Shown: positions 51,244 to 60,140 of the stretch, one piece after another | How the letters are laid out: the number at the start of each line of letters is the position of its first letter | How positions within the stretch are numbered: the first letter of the stretch is position 1 | Assembly: GCF_024266705.1 (NCBI RefSeq) | Contig: NZ_CP100757.1 | Span: 310,001 to 374,000, forward strand | Direction: 5' to 3' | DNA: 64,000 nt | DNA from: Natrinema gelatinilyticum | GTDB taxonomy: Archaea; Halobacteriota; Halobacteria; Halobacteriales; Natrialbaceae | The notes under the pieces: model-generated | What the model was told of the DNA's origin: nothing | The model's input: only the letters and a program-made list of their open reading frames with translations | Databases searched by the model: none | Made by a program: the position numbers and the translations under genes

Positions 51244-51458
51244 CGACGCAGCTCCTGGTCGGCGCCCAATCGATCGGTGCGGCGATCGGCAACGTCATCG
51301 CGATCCACAACGTGATCGCGGCACTCGCGACCGTTGGGCTGGTCGGAGAGACGGGACGCGTCGTTCGTCTCAATCTGATCCCGGTCGTGTACTACCTGCT
51401 CACGGGCGGGCTCCTGACGACGTTGTTCGTTTACGTACTGTTTTCGACGGTTTTCTGA
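51240..51458 (+). pseudogene. lctP: C-terminal fragment of an L-lactate permease (LctP family)
   Basis: The plus strand reads MPTQLLVGAQSIGAAIGNVI, AIHNVIAALATVGLVGETGR and VVRLNLIPVVYYLLTGGLLT, TLFVYVLFSTVF-stop. The Q-S-I-G-x-A-x-G-N-x-I-x-x-H-N-V-x-A-x-x-A-T-V-G-L-x-G-x-E-G/T-x-x-x-R-x-N pattern is the well-conserved end of LctP transporters. The preceding 450 residues are missing; the junction with the antitoxin remnant lies at about 51240. Confidence 0.7.
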
Positions 51459-51527
51459 CTGACTATCGTCTACTGTCGGGCAAACGCTCACAAAAAAGGA
51501 ACCGAGTGCCTCGGGGCTTGACCCTGT

Positions 51528-52760
51528 TCACCGTACGTCGGGTGAGTCGGGACGGGACGTCCCCTCAAACCCGGGAGCATCTCGCCTACCGCGGTCTCGG
51601 TGGAGGAACACGAGGCCGCCGCCGATGTCGCTGCCGACAGTAAAGTCCTGGGCGGCCACAGCAGCCCAGAACGACGTGGTTTCCGTCGCGTAACCCGCGA
51701 GTCGTTCGGGGTTTGCAGGGTCGGTCACGTCGTGGACGGTTACGCCGCCGTCGTACCACGAGGCGTGGAGGCGGTTCGAAGTAACGTCGAAGTTGTGTGA
51801 CGTGCGGAACGCGTCGACGTTCGGCGGATCGACGCGCGCGAGCTCCCGCGGGTCGTCGTAGTCGGAGACGTCGAAGATTTTGATGCCGCCGTAATCGTCG
51901 TTGTCCGGCTCCTCGACGAAATCCTCGGGGAACGACTCGGCGCCCACGTAGACCAGGTCGCCGTCCGGAGAGGGCTGGACGTAGTGGGCGTTCCCGGGTA
52001 GGGTGAGGTACTCCTCGATGTCAAATCCTGGATCGTCCGCCGTCGGTGCCTCCCCGAACTGTGCGAGCAACTGCGGATCCGTGGGATCGCTCACGTCGGC
52101 GACGACGATACCCGCATCCCAGAACGCCTGGTAGAGGAGGTCGTCCAGGACGTAGATGTCGTGACACGGGTTGACGCCGCCCATCGCAAATTTGGGGAAG
52201 TCGTCCTTGAGTCGGTACTCACCGACGACCTCCGGATTCGACGGGTCCCGTACGTCGACGATCGTGGTTCGCGCCTCACTGAACGCGGCGTCGCCGGATT
52301 CGTTGACGGTGAGGTAGGCGTAGCCGTCCTGGAGGAAGCTGTTGTGGATGTGGTGACCGATGTCGACGAATCCGATTTCGACCGGGTCGGTCCGATCGCT
52401 CACGTCGACGAGCGTGATACCGGGACCGCCGTTGCTCGCGAGGCTGGCGAGGTCGCCGTCGACTTTGGCGTCGAGGATCCCGCCTGCTGGGTCGGCGGCG
52501 GTCATCGATCCGACGAGTTCGGGTCGGCTCGGGTTTCGCCAGTCTACGATGCCGAGGCCGTCTACGGTCGCGACGTACGCGTACGGGCCTTGCGTTACGA
52601 CCTCTCGCGTCCTGTCGACGGCCACGTCGCTGAAGAGTCGGAGGGTGTCGCTCGGTTTCTGCCCGGAGTCAGCGGAGCGTGCACTCCCAATACCCGTGAT
52701 GCCGGTGAGACCGAGCACACCCGTCGTTTTCAACAGGTCGCGTCGCTGCGGTCGGCGCAT
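51528..52760 (-). CDS. Tat-exported LVIVD-repeat protein 1
   Basis: About 410 residues from the ATG at 52760; the open frame upstream to 52934 is unconserved. The Tat signal is MRRPQRRDLLKTTGVLGLTG. At least five beta-propeller-like units follow, with the LVIVD consensus: AYVATVDGLGIVDWRNPSRP, GITLVDVSDRTDPVEIG, TTIVDVRDPSNPEVVGEY, GIVVADVSDPTDPQLLAQF, GIKIFDVSDYDDPRELA and GVTVHDVTDPANPERLAG. Such proteins are surface-exposed repeats with no proven enzyme activity. The next gene on the same strand (53148-54455) is a paralogue; 387 bases separate them. Confidence 0.88.
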   Translation of the reverse strand: MRRPQRRDLLKTTGVLGLTGITGIGSARSADSGQKPSDTLRLFSDVAVDRTREVVTQGPYAYVATVDGLGIVDWRNPSRPELVGSMTAADPAGGILDAKVDGDLASLASNGGPGITLVDVSDRTDPVEIGFVDIGHHIHNSFLQDGYAYLTVNESGDAAFSEARTTIVDVRDPSNPEVVGEYRLKDDFPKFAMGGVNPCHDIYVLDDLLYQAFWDAGIVVADVSDPTDPQLLAQFGEAPTADDPGFDIEEYLTLPGNAHYVQPSPDGDLVYVGAESFPEDFVEEPDNDDYGGIKIFDVSDYDDPRELARVDPPNVDAFRTSHNFDVTSNRLHASWYDGGVTVHDVTDPANPERLAGYATETTSFWAAVAAQDFTVGSDIGGGLVFLHRDRGRRDAPGFEGTSRPDSPDVR

Positions 52761-53147
52761 AGTCACTTCCCTCCCCTCGAAGAGGTGCCGGTGACCGTGT
52801 CGGTCGGCACGTCTCTGCGATCGATCGCAACTGTACTCCCGCTCGCCTCGGACAGTGTTCGTTCTGGTAGTGTCATTGAACAATACGGGATGGTATTTGC
52901 ACACATGAATTATAATTTCTGTTGAACACCTCAAAAACTGAAAAAGGGGGCCCTTGTCGGAATCTTTGAGCGACGGCGATTCGCCGAGTGTCGGCGAAAC
53001 GGGGTTCTTGCGAAGGGTGGAGCCGCCGGAAATCGGGAGTTCGATAACTACCCCGCCTTTTCGAGTTCGTTAAACTGTCGGACCGAACTATCCGAAGATC
53101 AGTCGCGCGTTCGCGACCGGCTTCTCACTGGCTGCGGTCCGGCAGTA
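52761..53147. other. Intergenic region between the two LVIVD genes
   Basis: It contains the probable promoter of the downstream gene around 52880-52930 (AT-rich, minus strand) and a GC-rich part at 52970-53100 with CGCCGAGTGTCGGCG (52981-52995), an inverted repeat that could act as a terminator for the upstream paralogue at 53148. No gene seen. Confidence 0.4.
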
Positions 53148-54455
53148 TCAATACCCCTCGAGGGAGAGGATGTGGAGGCCAGTAGTAGCGTCGGAGACGT
53201 ACACGTATCCGCTGTCTCCCGCAAGCGAGCTTTCCGCACCCCACGTGAACGGGACGTTATCCACCAGGCCCAGACGATCGGGATTCTCGCGACGGACCTC
53301 GTCGGCCCCCTTCGTCGGGATATACTGGTGGATCCGTACGGGATCTTCGGGATTCGAAACGTCGAACACCTGAACACCGGCCTTGTAATCGCCGCTGAAT
53401 ACGACGTCCTGCTGGTCGCCCACGCCCCAGTCGGAGAAGTGGCCCGTCCACCAGTACCCCTGGCTGCCGGTCGGCTGATTGGCGTGTTGTGGGAACTGGA
53501 ACGAGGACAGGAGCTCGGTTTCGCCGTTCTCGAGGTTGAACTCGACGATGTGCTTGTATCCGGGATCTCCGGAGCCGACCTCCTCGCCGAGCAGGCAGAT
53601 GTCCTTCTCGGGATGCGGGACCGCGTGGTGGCACGACCGAAGCGGGATATCAGCCTCCTCTTCCGAGTAGTCGAATGACGCGGCGACGTCGGGATCTTCG
53701 GGATCGCTCATATCGAGGACGTACATGCCGCGGTTCCAGTGGGCGAGGAACACGTACTCGTCGCGGACGTGTGCGGCGTGGATGGTTTCGCCGTCTCCCT
53801 CGTGCTCGTGTCCGTCGTCGTGGTCCTCACCCGGTTCCGGCATCTGGAAGGACGATACCTCCGCGGGATTTTCGCGATCGGAGATGTCGTAGACGACGAG
53901 TCCACGTCCGTGGCCCACCGTAAGAACGTACTCGTCACCGAACGCTTGGATATTGTGGACCCCGCTGGACGCGCCGTCGACGGTAAAGTGGCCGATGAAT
54001 TCGGGATCGTACTTGTCAGTCGCATCGACGATGGCCCATCCGGCGCCCTCACCGTCCTCGTCGACCGCCCCCTCGTTGGCAGTGAACACCAGTGGTTCCG
54101 AGGGGTGGATGTCCGAGTTCCGGATGTCCCCTCCCGGCCCCGTTTCGATCGTCGCGGTCAGTTCCGGATCGGTGGGATCGGAAATGTCGACGAGTCGCAC
54201 TTCGGGGTCGACTGTGATGAACGACCCTACTGCCGCGAGATCGTGCTGCTCGCTTACGGCACCGTGAGTATTGGCCCCGTCGCGCACACCGAGAGTCGTG
54301 TGCCCGATACGCTCGAGTCGCGGGTTTCGCCTGTCCTGTGACGCCGCTGCGGAACCCGTTCCGACGAGACTCGCGCCGAAGGCTGCCACGCCACTGGTAC
54401 GGAGGAACTGTCGTCGACCTGTACTACCACTGTTGCCGTTCTCTTGCGCTGGCAT
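53148..54455 (-). CDS. Tat-exported LVIVD-repeat protein 2
   Basis: About 435 residues from the ATG at 54455. A Tat signal GRRQFLRTSGVAAFGASLVG is followed by repeats VRLVDISDPTDPELTATI, GWAIVDATDKYDPEFIGHF, GLVVYDISDRENPAEVSSF, GMYVLDMSDPEDPDVAASF and AGVQVFDVSNPEDPVRIHQY. Two His-rich inserts (PEPGEDHDDGHEHEGDG; CHHAVPHPEKD) could bind metal. ATTTATT at 54481-54487 on the minus strand is a good TATA box for a leaderless message. It is a paralogue of the gene at 51528 and also monomeric propeller-like by inference. Confidence 0.88.
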   Translation of the reverse strand: MPAQENGNSGSTGRRQFLRTSGVAAFGASLVGTGSAAASQDRRNPRLERIGHTTLGVRDGANTHGAVSEQHDLAAVGSFITVDPEVRLVDISDPTDPELTATIETGPGGDIRNSDIHPSEPLVFTANEGAVDEDGEGAGWAIVDATDKYDPEFIGHFTVDGASSGVHNIQAFGDEYVLTVGHGRGLVVYDISDRENPAEVSSFQMPEPGEDHDDGHEHEGDGETIHAAHVRDEYVFLAHWNRGMYVLDMSDPEDPDVAASFDYSEEEADIPLRSCHHAVPHPEKDICLLGEEVGSGDPGYKHIVEFNLENGETELLSSFQFPQHANQPTGSQGYWWTGHFSDWGVGDQQDVVFSGDYKAGVQVFDVSNPEDPVRIHQYIPTKGADEVRRENPDRLGLVDNVPFTWGAESSLAGDSGYVYVSDATTGLHILSLEGY

Positions 54456-54785
54456 GTTACCACGGTCCACTCTCCACCAATAAATTAGTGTGAGATAGTC
54501 AATCTATTGCAATTTCAGATTTATAACCATTTTCAACTAATATAACTGTTGCAGCTGAAAGAGTTGGTAGACGACGCCGAGATGGAACCCCGGACGCCTC
54601 TCAGCGGGTGTGCCGGTGCAACCGCAGACGGGTCTCGGTTGTGCCGGAACTGACGGACAGCAGACCGTATGATAGTCAGGAGTTCCGAACGACAGATTCT
54701 GTGCACGAGACGGGTAACTGACTCCGATTGCTTGTCGACTGTAAATGGATGTCTCAAACGGTATCCGAGTTCGAGTCTGCAATGA
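54456..54785. other. Intergenic, 330 bases
   Basis: AT-rich promoter region at 54470-54545 for the minus-strand LVIVD gene, then mixed sequence without a credible frame on either strand. Confidence 0.4.
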
Positions 54786-55681
54786 GTGATTTGCGTCACT
54801 TCTGAATCGTGGCTGCGACGGTACGCTATTCGAATCCGGCAACTCGAGCGAACGCTTCCGAAACGAGTATTCAAACCAAACCCCGATCACTCCAGCAGAC
54901 TCGAACAACAGGCCGAGGAATTGATTCACAAAGACACGGACCTCCTGACCGTGGTCCGTGGATTTGACTTCAGCGAGGTCGCAGTCTACAAAGCTAGCGA
55001 ACTCGAGCGGCTTCACGAGCGTGTTACAACCCTCGAGGATGAACTCTCTCGAAAGGACGACCGCATAGGTCGTCTCGAGGCCGAACTCGAGGCAAAGGCG
55101 CTTGCTTCGCGACTCTCGCAGCTACTGGCCGCACCGCTCCAAATCTATCCCGAACACAGCGACGATGAGAGTGAAGACGACGTTGAAAACGAGCCAGAGA
55201 CCGAACAGACAGTAAGCTCTCAACATCCCGCAGACGGCGGTGTCGAACATCCGGCACCGCGCGATATCGAGCCGAATGATATTGCCATCCTTATCCGCAG
55301 TCGGACCCATCTCAAGAAATACGAACGGGCACTGGAGGATGCGGATGTTCCGTACTCGGTCGCCTCAGGGGTCGGCTTCTACGATTCGACGGAGATCACC
55401 GCGTTGGTGAATCTGCTTCGAGCGCTCGCCGATCCGACCGACGAACGGGCACTGTATGCTGCTCTTCGCTCGCCCATATTCGGTGTAACCGACGATACGC
55501 TCGCACAGTTGAAGCTCGATGGGGAGCCGCTCTGGGAAGCACTCGTAAACAGTGAGTACGATGAACTCACAGACTGCTACGAATACCTCCGAGAGTGGCA
55601 GCGACGAGCGGGCGCCAGCAGCGAAGGGGCTACTGGCTTCGACGGGTCGTGGGCAGCGTTCCTCACGGAGATTCTCGCAGC
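54786..55681 (+). pseudogene. Chimeric open frame: coiled-coil segment joined to a UvrD/AddA-type helicase fragment
   Basis: The frame is open from 54786 to a stop at 55683-55685. Residues about 35-115 are coiled coil (SELERLHERVTTLEDELSRK, DDRIGRLEAELEAKALASRL). From about residue 160 it reads PRDIEPNDIAILIRSRTHLK, KYERALEDADVPYSVASGVG, FYDSTEITALVNLLRALADP and TDERALYAALRSPIFGVTDD: domain 2 of UvrD/PcrA-like helicases with motif V/VI surroundings. The ATPase half and the C-terminus are missing. In-frame fusion of two fragments is unlikely to be a working enzyme. Confidence 0.6.
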
Positions 55682-56026
55682 GTGACGGCAGAACAGATCA
55701 TCGACGGGTATCAACAACTCATCCGTCGTGCCCATTCGAAGGGCGTTCGCATTATTGGTGGGACGCTGACACCGTTCAAAGGAGCAGGGTACTACTACAC
55801 AGAGGGCGAGCAGAAACGCCAACAGGTCAACGAATTTATCCGGACGAGTGGGGCATTCGACGGCGTCGTCGACTTCGACAAGGCAATTCGCGATCCCGAC
55901 GACCCCAAGCAAATCCTTCCGAAGTACGATAGCGGTGACAAGCTTCACCCGAACGACGCCGGCTACCAGGCGATGGCAGAAGCAATCGACCTCTCGCTGT
56001 TCCAAGGCCGTGGGCGAAGCCAATAG
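55682..56026 (+). pseudogene. C-terminal part of an SGNH/GDSL hydrolase
   Basis: From a GTG at 55682 it reads TAEQIIDGYQQLIRRAHSKG, VRIIGGTLTPFKGAGYYYTE, AFDGVVDFDKAIRDPDDPKQ and YDSGDKLHPNDAGYQAMAEA, IDLSLF. The D-x-x-H catalytic pair (D-K-L-H-P-N-D-A-G-Y) of the SGNH fold is present. The N-terminal G-D-S-x block is absent because the helicase fragment ends exactly here. A protein from the GTG would lack the nucleophile. Related enzymes deacylate carbohydrates or lipids outside the cell. Confidence 0.65.
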
Positions 56027-56380
56027 AGGACATCGACCCCGATCCCATCTTTACGCGACACCGTCCTGCTCCGATCGATCCGATAGACGACAAGCCGTCC
56101 CTTGAGGAGATCTGCCATGGCGTCGTCGTACACCAGCGCCCCTAATCTCGGACACGACGAGGTCGCCATCGAAGAATCCGCGAGCGAATCGATTGACCAT
56201 TGCCTCGACGTCATCACCACGGCGCTCCAAGAAACACTTGCCGAGTTCGTATCTAGCGACACGGCAGTTCAGTCCCTGGACCCAATATTTTCAATAGGTT
56301 CCGGCAAGCACTTTAGAACTGATCACGTTGGTTACGTCTGCACAGAATTTCGAATTGAGGACGTAGTCTTGCTTGAACCA
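56027..56380. other. Stretch with a possible further remnant
   Basis: Directly after the SGNH fragment another plus-strand frame reads IEDIDPDPIFTRHRPAPIDP, IDDKPSLEEICHGVVVHQRP-stop (near 56140). It looks protein-like but has no start of its own. Beyond 56150 nothing convincing is seen. Confidence 0.3.
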
Positions 56381-56770
56381 CTATTTTCGCTGTCGAAGAG
56401 ACAACAACAGGTGATTTCCGAAATAGGCGATGACAAACGCCCCGACGGAAGCGAGAAACGGAGGGAGGCCAGCAACTACTGTCCCTACAACGTAGAGTCC
56501 AGTGAATTCAATTGTGGCCACCGCACAGGCGATGAGTATCCACACAACTGCCTTCCAGGTCTGGTCGTACTGTGGCCAGTAGTCCTCATAGGCAGTGGGA
56601 ATGCCGACCGCGAGTGTCATCACCAAGAGGAAACTACCAGATGTCCCACCGGGTAACGATTGAAAGGCATACGCTATGGGGGCAGAAACAAGAATTGCCG
56701 TGAAAATTGTAACGTTACGCTGTGTCGTGACCCATTTACGTATCCTGGAAATCGTACCTGTGGTCGGCAT
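56381..56770 (-). CDS. Four-helix membrane protein
   Basis: About 129 residues from the ATG at 56770 (MPTTGTISRIRKWVTTQRNV). Four hydrophobic segments: TIFTAILVSAPIAYAFQ, FLLVMTLAVGIPTAYEDY, VVWILIACAVATIEFTGLYV and VAGLPPFLASVGAFVIAYF, ending in a basic tail LLLSLRQRK. Upstream in-frame Met at 56833 is possible, but that stretch is unconserved. Family not recognised. Confidence 0.6.
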   Translation of the reverse strand: MPTTGTISRIRKWVTTQRNVTIFTAILVSAPIAYAFQSLPGGTSGSFLLVMTLAVGIPTAYEDYWPQYDQTWKAVVWILIACAVATIEFTGLYVVGTVVAGLPPFLASVGAFVIAYFGNHLLLSLRQRK

Positions 56771-57297
56771 AGAGAGTCGGTCTTGCGCAGGACAAGTATA
56801 TATGATGGAAACCACCTGAGATTGGCTCATTGCAAGTCGGTCATGGAACGACCGGATGGTCGTGATCACCGGACCGAACAAGGAGGTGAACCTCGCCGCA
56901 GAACGTCCAGATGTTTGTCGCGAACTTCGGCAGCATCGTGGCTGGCAATACCCGAGCATTGAAAAGGTCAAGGCGTCCAGAAAAATCGCAATACAGACAT
57001 AAACAAGACCGTGACTTGCCGTCCTCGGATACTTCTAGCAATAAGTGGAGAAAACGCTTTACCACGTAAATGAGGTGCTTTTGCAGCGCACATGATTACA
57101 ACCCAGTAACAACTCAAAGCTATGGACTCCACGGATGGTACCACCCAGTTCTACGCTATCTTGGAGGGAATGAAGGCAAGTCAACTGCAATGGCATCTAA
57201 GTTCTAGAACGATTCGATATGGTGTTGAGATTCAGTGGCAAGTTGACGTCAACGATGGATTCCGAAATCTGCCGCCGATTCAATCAGACAGACAGTC
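56771..57297. other. AT-rich intergenic stretch
   Basis: No gene with a clear start. The first part contains the promoter of the minus-strand membrane protein. The plus-strand frame at 57122-57427 is antisense to the permease remnant described below and has unusual composition, so it is not called. Confidence 0.4.
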
Positions 57298-57463
57298 TCA
57301 GATATCACCCCGCTCAAACGTTGATACGCCGAATACGACCGGGATGATGAGCCAAGCAGCTAATGAAAGGACTGCTACACTCAGAATCAATATCGAATTT
57401 TCACCTAGTAGAACGATGAACAGTTGACTATATGCTTCAGTCGGGTCAACTAAGTTGACAATG
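57298..57463 (-). pseudogene. 3' part of an ABC-2-type permease gene, separated by a mobile element
   Basis: The minus strand from 57463 reads IVNLVDPTEAYSQLFIVLLG, ENSILILSVAVLSLAAWLII, PVVFGVSTFERGDI-stop. P-T-E-A-Y followed by a last transmembrane helix and F-x-R-x-D-I is the usual end of ABC-2 permeases. The 5' part is at 57946-58567 on the other side of the 482-base element. Together they give a complete permease of about 260 residues. Confidence 0.7.
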
Positions 57464-57945
57464 TAAACTACCCTGCCCTACTCGCTCCCTCCCGCCTTGC
57501 GGCGGTCGGTCACTCCTTGAGGACGGGGCTTTGCCGCAACGACATTGTGCCCCGCGACCCCATGCATGGACGCGGCCCGGCTTTCTCTTACCGTCCACGA
57601 AGTGGGCAACGAACCGAAGTGTTGCTGCGGTTCGTATTTACCGGACCCGTTTCGTGGATTGTCCCGCCGATTTAATTCCCGGTGTTCTCACGCTCTCCCC
57701 TCAAAATGGGGGCGGGGATCGAACCCGCTCGCGGTCGTCGTTCCCGAGTACCGGACGCGATACTCTCGCGCCACAGGTGCCAGTTTACTCGTGGCACCTA
57801 CTGTCATGGGCTTGTGCCATGGCAGTAGTATAGTACCATACGGGTTTGAGTGTCTTAACCCTTCTCGAACGGGTTTCCTCTCCTCCCTACTCACTCCCTC
57901 CGGTCGTTCGTTGAGGGAGGAGGCTCCACCCTACCGCGTGCTGAA
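57464..57945 (-). mobile_element. Non-autonomous IS200/IS605-like element, family 2, copy 2 (482 bases)
   Basis: Identical to 29686-30167 except for one base that I could find (CCTCAAAACGGGG versus CCTCAAAATGGGG). Both copies have the same orientation. It interrupts the ABC permease gene; removing it lets the two halves of the permease be read on. Near-identity indicates very recent copying. Confidence 0.85.
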
Positions 57946-58567
57946 CTACGGTTGTACTACCGGTGAAAAACCCTGCTATCGAAGTGATCCACCAGCTGGT
58001 GTAGAAGACGGCGAGAATTCCAAGAGCAATAAATAGCGCAGAGCGACTCGTCTGGACGACAGACGAAATAGCGACAGAAAGCGAGACGGACAGCGAAGCC
58101 AGTGTCAACGTGGCAGTGATAAACACGATAAGAGGAGTGAGACAAAATTCAGTGAGCGCGATGCTGATTAGGACGCCGACCAGAAGACCAGCTCCGACAG
58201 GAAGGATTGTCCAAGAAAGCCTGCTCAGGAGTCGTCCAAAGAAGAACTCACGGCGAACGTACGGCGCCGATAAATAGAGACGTAACCGATGAATTTCACG
58301 ATCCGCGGCAATAGCATTGTGTCCAACAAGAACCCCAAACACGGGGACGATCATTCTGAACCCGCCGGCACATATAACAAGTAACTTTGTAGTCGTGAGT
58401 GCATCTCGTGGTGCTAACATCAGATATCCAAATAGCATCTGAACTACTGCAACCATGATGAACACGAAAGTCGCCGCGAGTGTTCGCTCCCACTTGAGGA
58501 GATCATGCAAATCGTAATACCAGATCTGGCGCACGCTCTCACTTGATCCAATCGCATCGTGAATCAT
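57946..58567 (-). pseudogene. ABC-2-type transporter permease, 5' part
   Basis: From the ATG at 58567: LHDLLKWERTLAATFVFIMV, AVVQMLFGYLMLAPRDALTT, FRMIVPVFGVLVGHNAIAAD, REIHRLRLYLSAPYVRREFF, FGRLLSRLSWTILPVGAG, then three more helices to TSWWITSIAGFFTGSTTV. About five transmembrane segments and the R-E-x-x-x-x-x-L-x-x-L-x-x-P coupling helix are typical of ABC-2 permeases. The gene is interrupted at 57945. No ATPase gene is adjacent, so the transporter was probably already partial. Confidence 0.75.
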
Positions 58568-59107
58568 TGTACGACCTCGAGAAAATCAAGTCCTCGGCGC
58601 GCTTGCGCGACCCCAACCGCAGCGAGAGTCGCTCCGGCGTGATCTCGAGATCGTAGACGCTCATCGCCACGCTGGCGATCCCGTCAACGTCGATCGCCTC
58701 CAGGAGGCCATCGACGTGTTCGGTCGCTGGGGTCACGACGTCGGCCTCCCAGCGCGGCGACGACGTCGTGTCGACGATTAGTTTGGCGGCGAGTTCACAG
58801 CCACGCTCAGTCGTCAGCCCGGTGATCGTCTCCGTCCGATCGGTCCGCGGGTCGCTGGCGTAGGCGTCGGCCTCGTAGGTCCCGCTGACCTTGCAGTCGT
58901 ACTCGATCTCGAGCGTCTGGCCGTCGGCGATCTCACTCCCCGACTGGACCGTGATCTCGCCGGTCGAGTTGCTGATCGTGTAATCCCGGAGGAACTGATA
59001 GCGCTCGCCGGTCGATGCATCGCGAACTGTCTCGGTCCCGGGGACGACGTTACTCTCCTCGAGGTGCTCTGTCGGATCGCTAGACGGCGTCGCCTCAATC
59101 TCGTTAT
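58539..59107 (-). pseudogene. Truncated protein of unknown family next to the IS5 element
   Basis: The frame reads EDNEIEATPSSDPTEHLEES, NVVPGTETVRDASTGERYQF, TISNSTGEITVQSGSEIADG, QTLEIEYDCKVSGTYEADAY, ITGLTTERGCELAAKLIVDT and VDGLLEAIDVDGIASVAMSV, YDLEITPERLSLRLG. The T-x-S-T-G-E-I-T-V/L-x-S-G-x-x-x-x-x-x-D and L-E-I-x-Y pattern is reminiscent of tail or structural proteins of head-tail viruses, but this is not certain. The 5' part is cut by the IS5 element, whose end lies inside the codons for F-Y-E. Confidence 0.45.
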
Positions 59108-60043
59108 CTTCGTAGAAAGCGAAGAGACGGATTACTTTGGTATCCGAATTCCGTCTCCTCACCCGAGAAATCGTTGCGAAAGCTAAAAACGTTGTCGGGA
59201 ATCCGGGCGAACCCGCCGACCCCGCAGGGGGTGGCGGGTTCGCCGAGCGGACGATGCTCACGTTCCAAGCACTGCGGATCGAGCTCGGGAAATCCTACCG
59301 CCAGACGATCGATCTGTTGAGCGAAATGCCCGGCATTCTCGACGAAATCGGCCTCACGCGGCTTCCGCATTTTACCGTCCTGCGTGACTGGTTTGAAACC
59401 ATCTCGGTGGAGACCTATCGTGCGTTTCTCGGCGAATCAGCCGAGAAACGCACTGGCCATGCCGCGATCGACTCGACTGGTTTCGACCGCGACCAGCCCT
59501 CGCGGTACTACGCGACGCGAAAACACTACCGCGTCCGCTCGCTCAAAGTCACCGCCCTCGTGGACGTGAAAACGCTGTACGTTTACGACGTTCACTGTAC
59601 GACCACGAAAAAACACGATGCGAAGATTGGTCCGCAGGTCACTCGGCGAAACGCCGAGGACCTGCGGTCATTGGCCGCTGACCGTGCTTACGATGGAAAG
59701 CCGTTCCGAGACGATCTTCATCTTGATCGCATCCGACCGTTGATCAAACACCGGATCTCCTCCTCGCTTGACCGGGCGCACAACGCCCGGATGAGCAGCC
59801 GCTGGTACAACCGCCGCTGGATGGTTGAGACCGTCTTTTCGTCGATCAAGCGCACGCTCGGCTCCGCCGTGCGTGCGCGAAGTTGGTACCTCGAATTCCG
59901 CGAGATGGTGCTCAAATGTGCCGTCTACAATCTTCGTCGAACAGTTAGATGTCAGTAGAATTAACCGCAGTGTATCGGTTTTCGACCGGCGGTGGCGTTA
60001 GTGAAAACGCCGAAATCAAGCCTCGTCTAGCGATCCTACGAAG
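59108..60043 (+). mobile_element. IS5-family insertion sequence
   Basis: About 936 bases around one transposase gene. The ends CTTCGTAG (59108-59115) and CTACGAAG (60036-60043) are complementary over eight bases, with weaker pairing further in. The left end lies inside the truncated gene at 58539-59107. Target duplication not recognised, so the borders are provisional. Confidence 0.65.
59137..59958 (+). CDS. IS5-family transposase
   Basis: About 273 residues with a TTG start. An N-terminal helical region LRIELGKSYRQTIDLLSEMP is followed by the DDE core: HAAIDSTGFDRDQPSRYYAT, LAADRAYDGKPFRDDL and RWYNRRWMVETVFSSIKRTL, GSAVRARSW. The Asp-Asp-Glu triad in the order A-I-D-S-T-G-F, A-D-x-A-Y-D and R-W-M-V-E-T-V-F is that of ISH-type IS5 transposases. 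Length and frame are intact. Confidence 0.88.
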   Translation: MVSEFRLLTREIVAKAKNVVGNPGEPADPAGGGGFAERTMLTFQALRIELGKSYRQTIDLLSEMPGILDEIGLTRLPHFTVLRDWFETISVETYRAFLGESAEKRTGHAAIDSTGFDRDQPSRYYATRKHYRVRSLKVTALVDVKTLYVYDVHCTTTKKHDAKIGPQVTRRNAEDLRSLAADRAYDGKPFRDDLHLDRIRPLIKHRISSSLDRAHNARMSSRWYNRRWMVETVFSSIKRTLGSAVRARSWYLEFREMVLKCAVYNLRRTVRCQ

Positions 60044-60069
60044 CAATTAAGTACCCAATCCGGTGTAGC

Positions 60070-60119
60070 GAAATCATGATTTCAGAAATTACGATTTCCA
60101 AAATCGGAAATTCTATTTC
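60070..60119 (+). promoter_or_regulatory. Three tandem palindromes GAAAT...ATTTC before the ATPase gene
   Basis: GAAATCATGATTTC (60070-60083), GAAATTACGATTTC (60085-60098) and GAAATTCTATTTC (60107-60119) share five-base arms; spacers are 4, 4 and 3 bases. They lie 21-70 bases before the ATG at 60141. No other stretch in the window repeats this motif in tandem. Confidence 0.65.
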
Positions 60120-60140
60120 GGTAGGGGTGGTACCAGCGGT

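Noticed and set aside
57122..57427. Plus-strand frame of 101 codons
   Set aside because: It lies antisense to the C-terminal part of the ABC permease, which has a recognisable ending and continues a gene on the other side of the mobile element.
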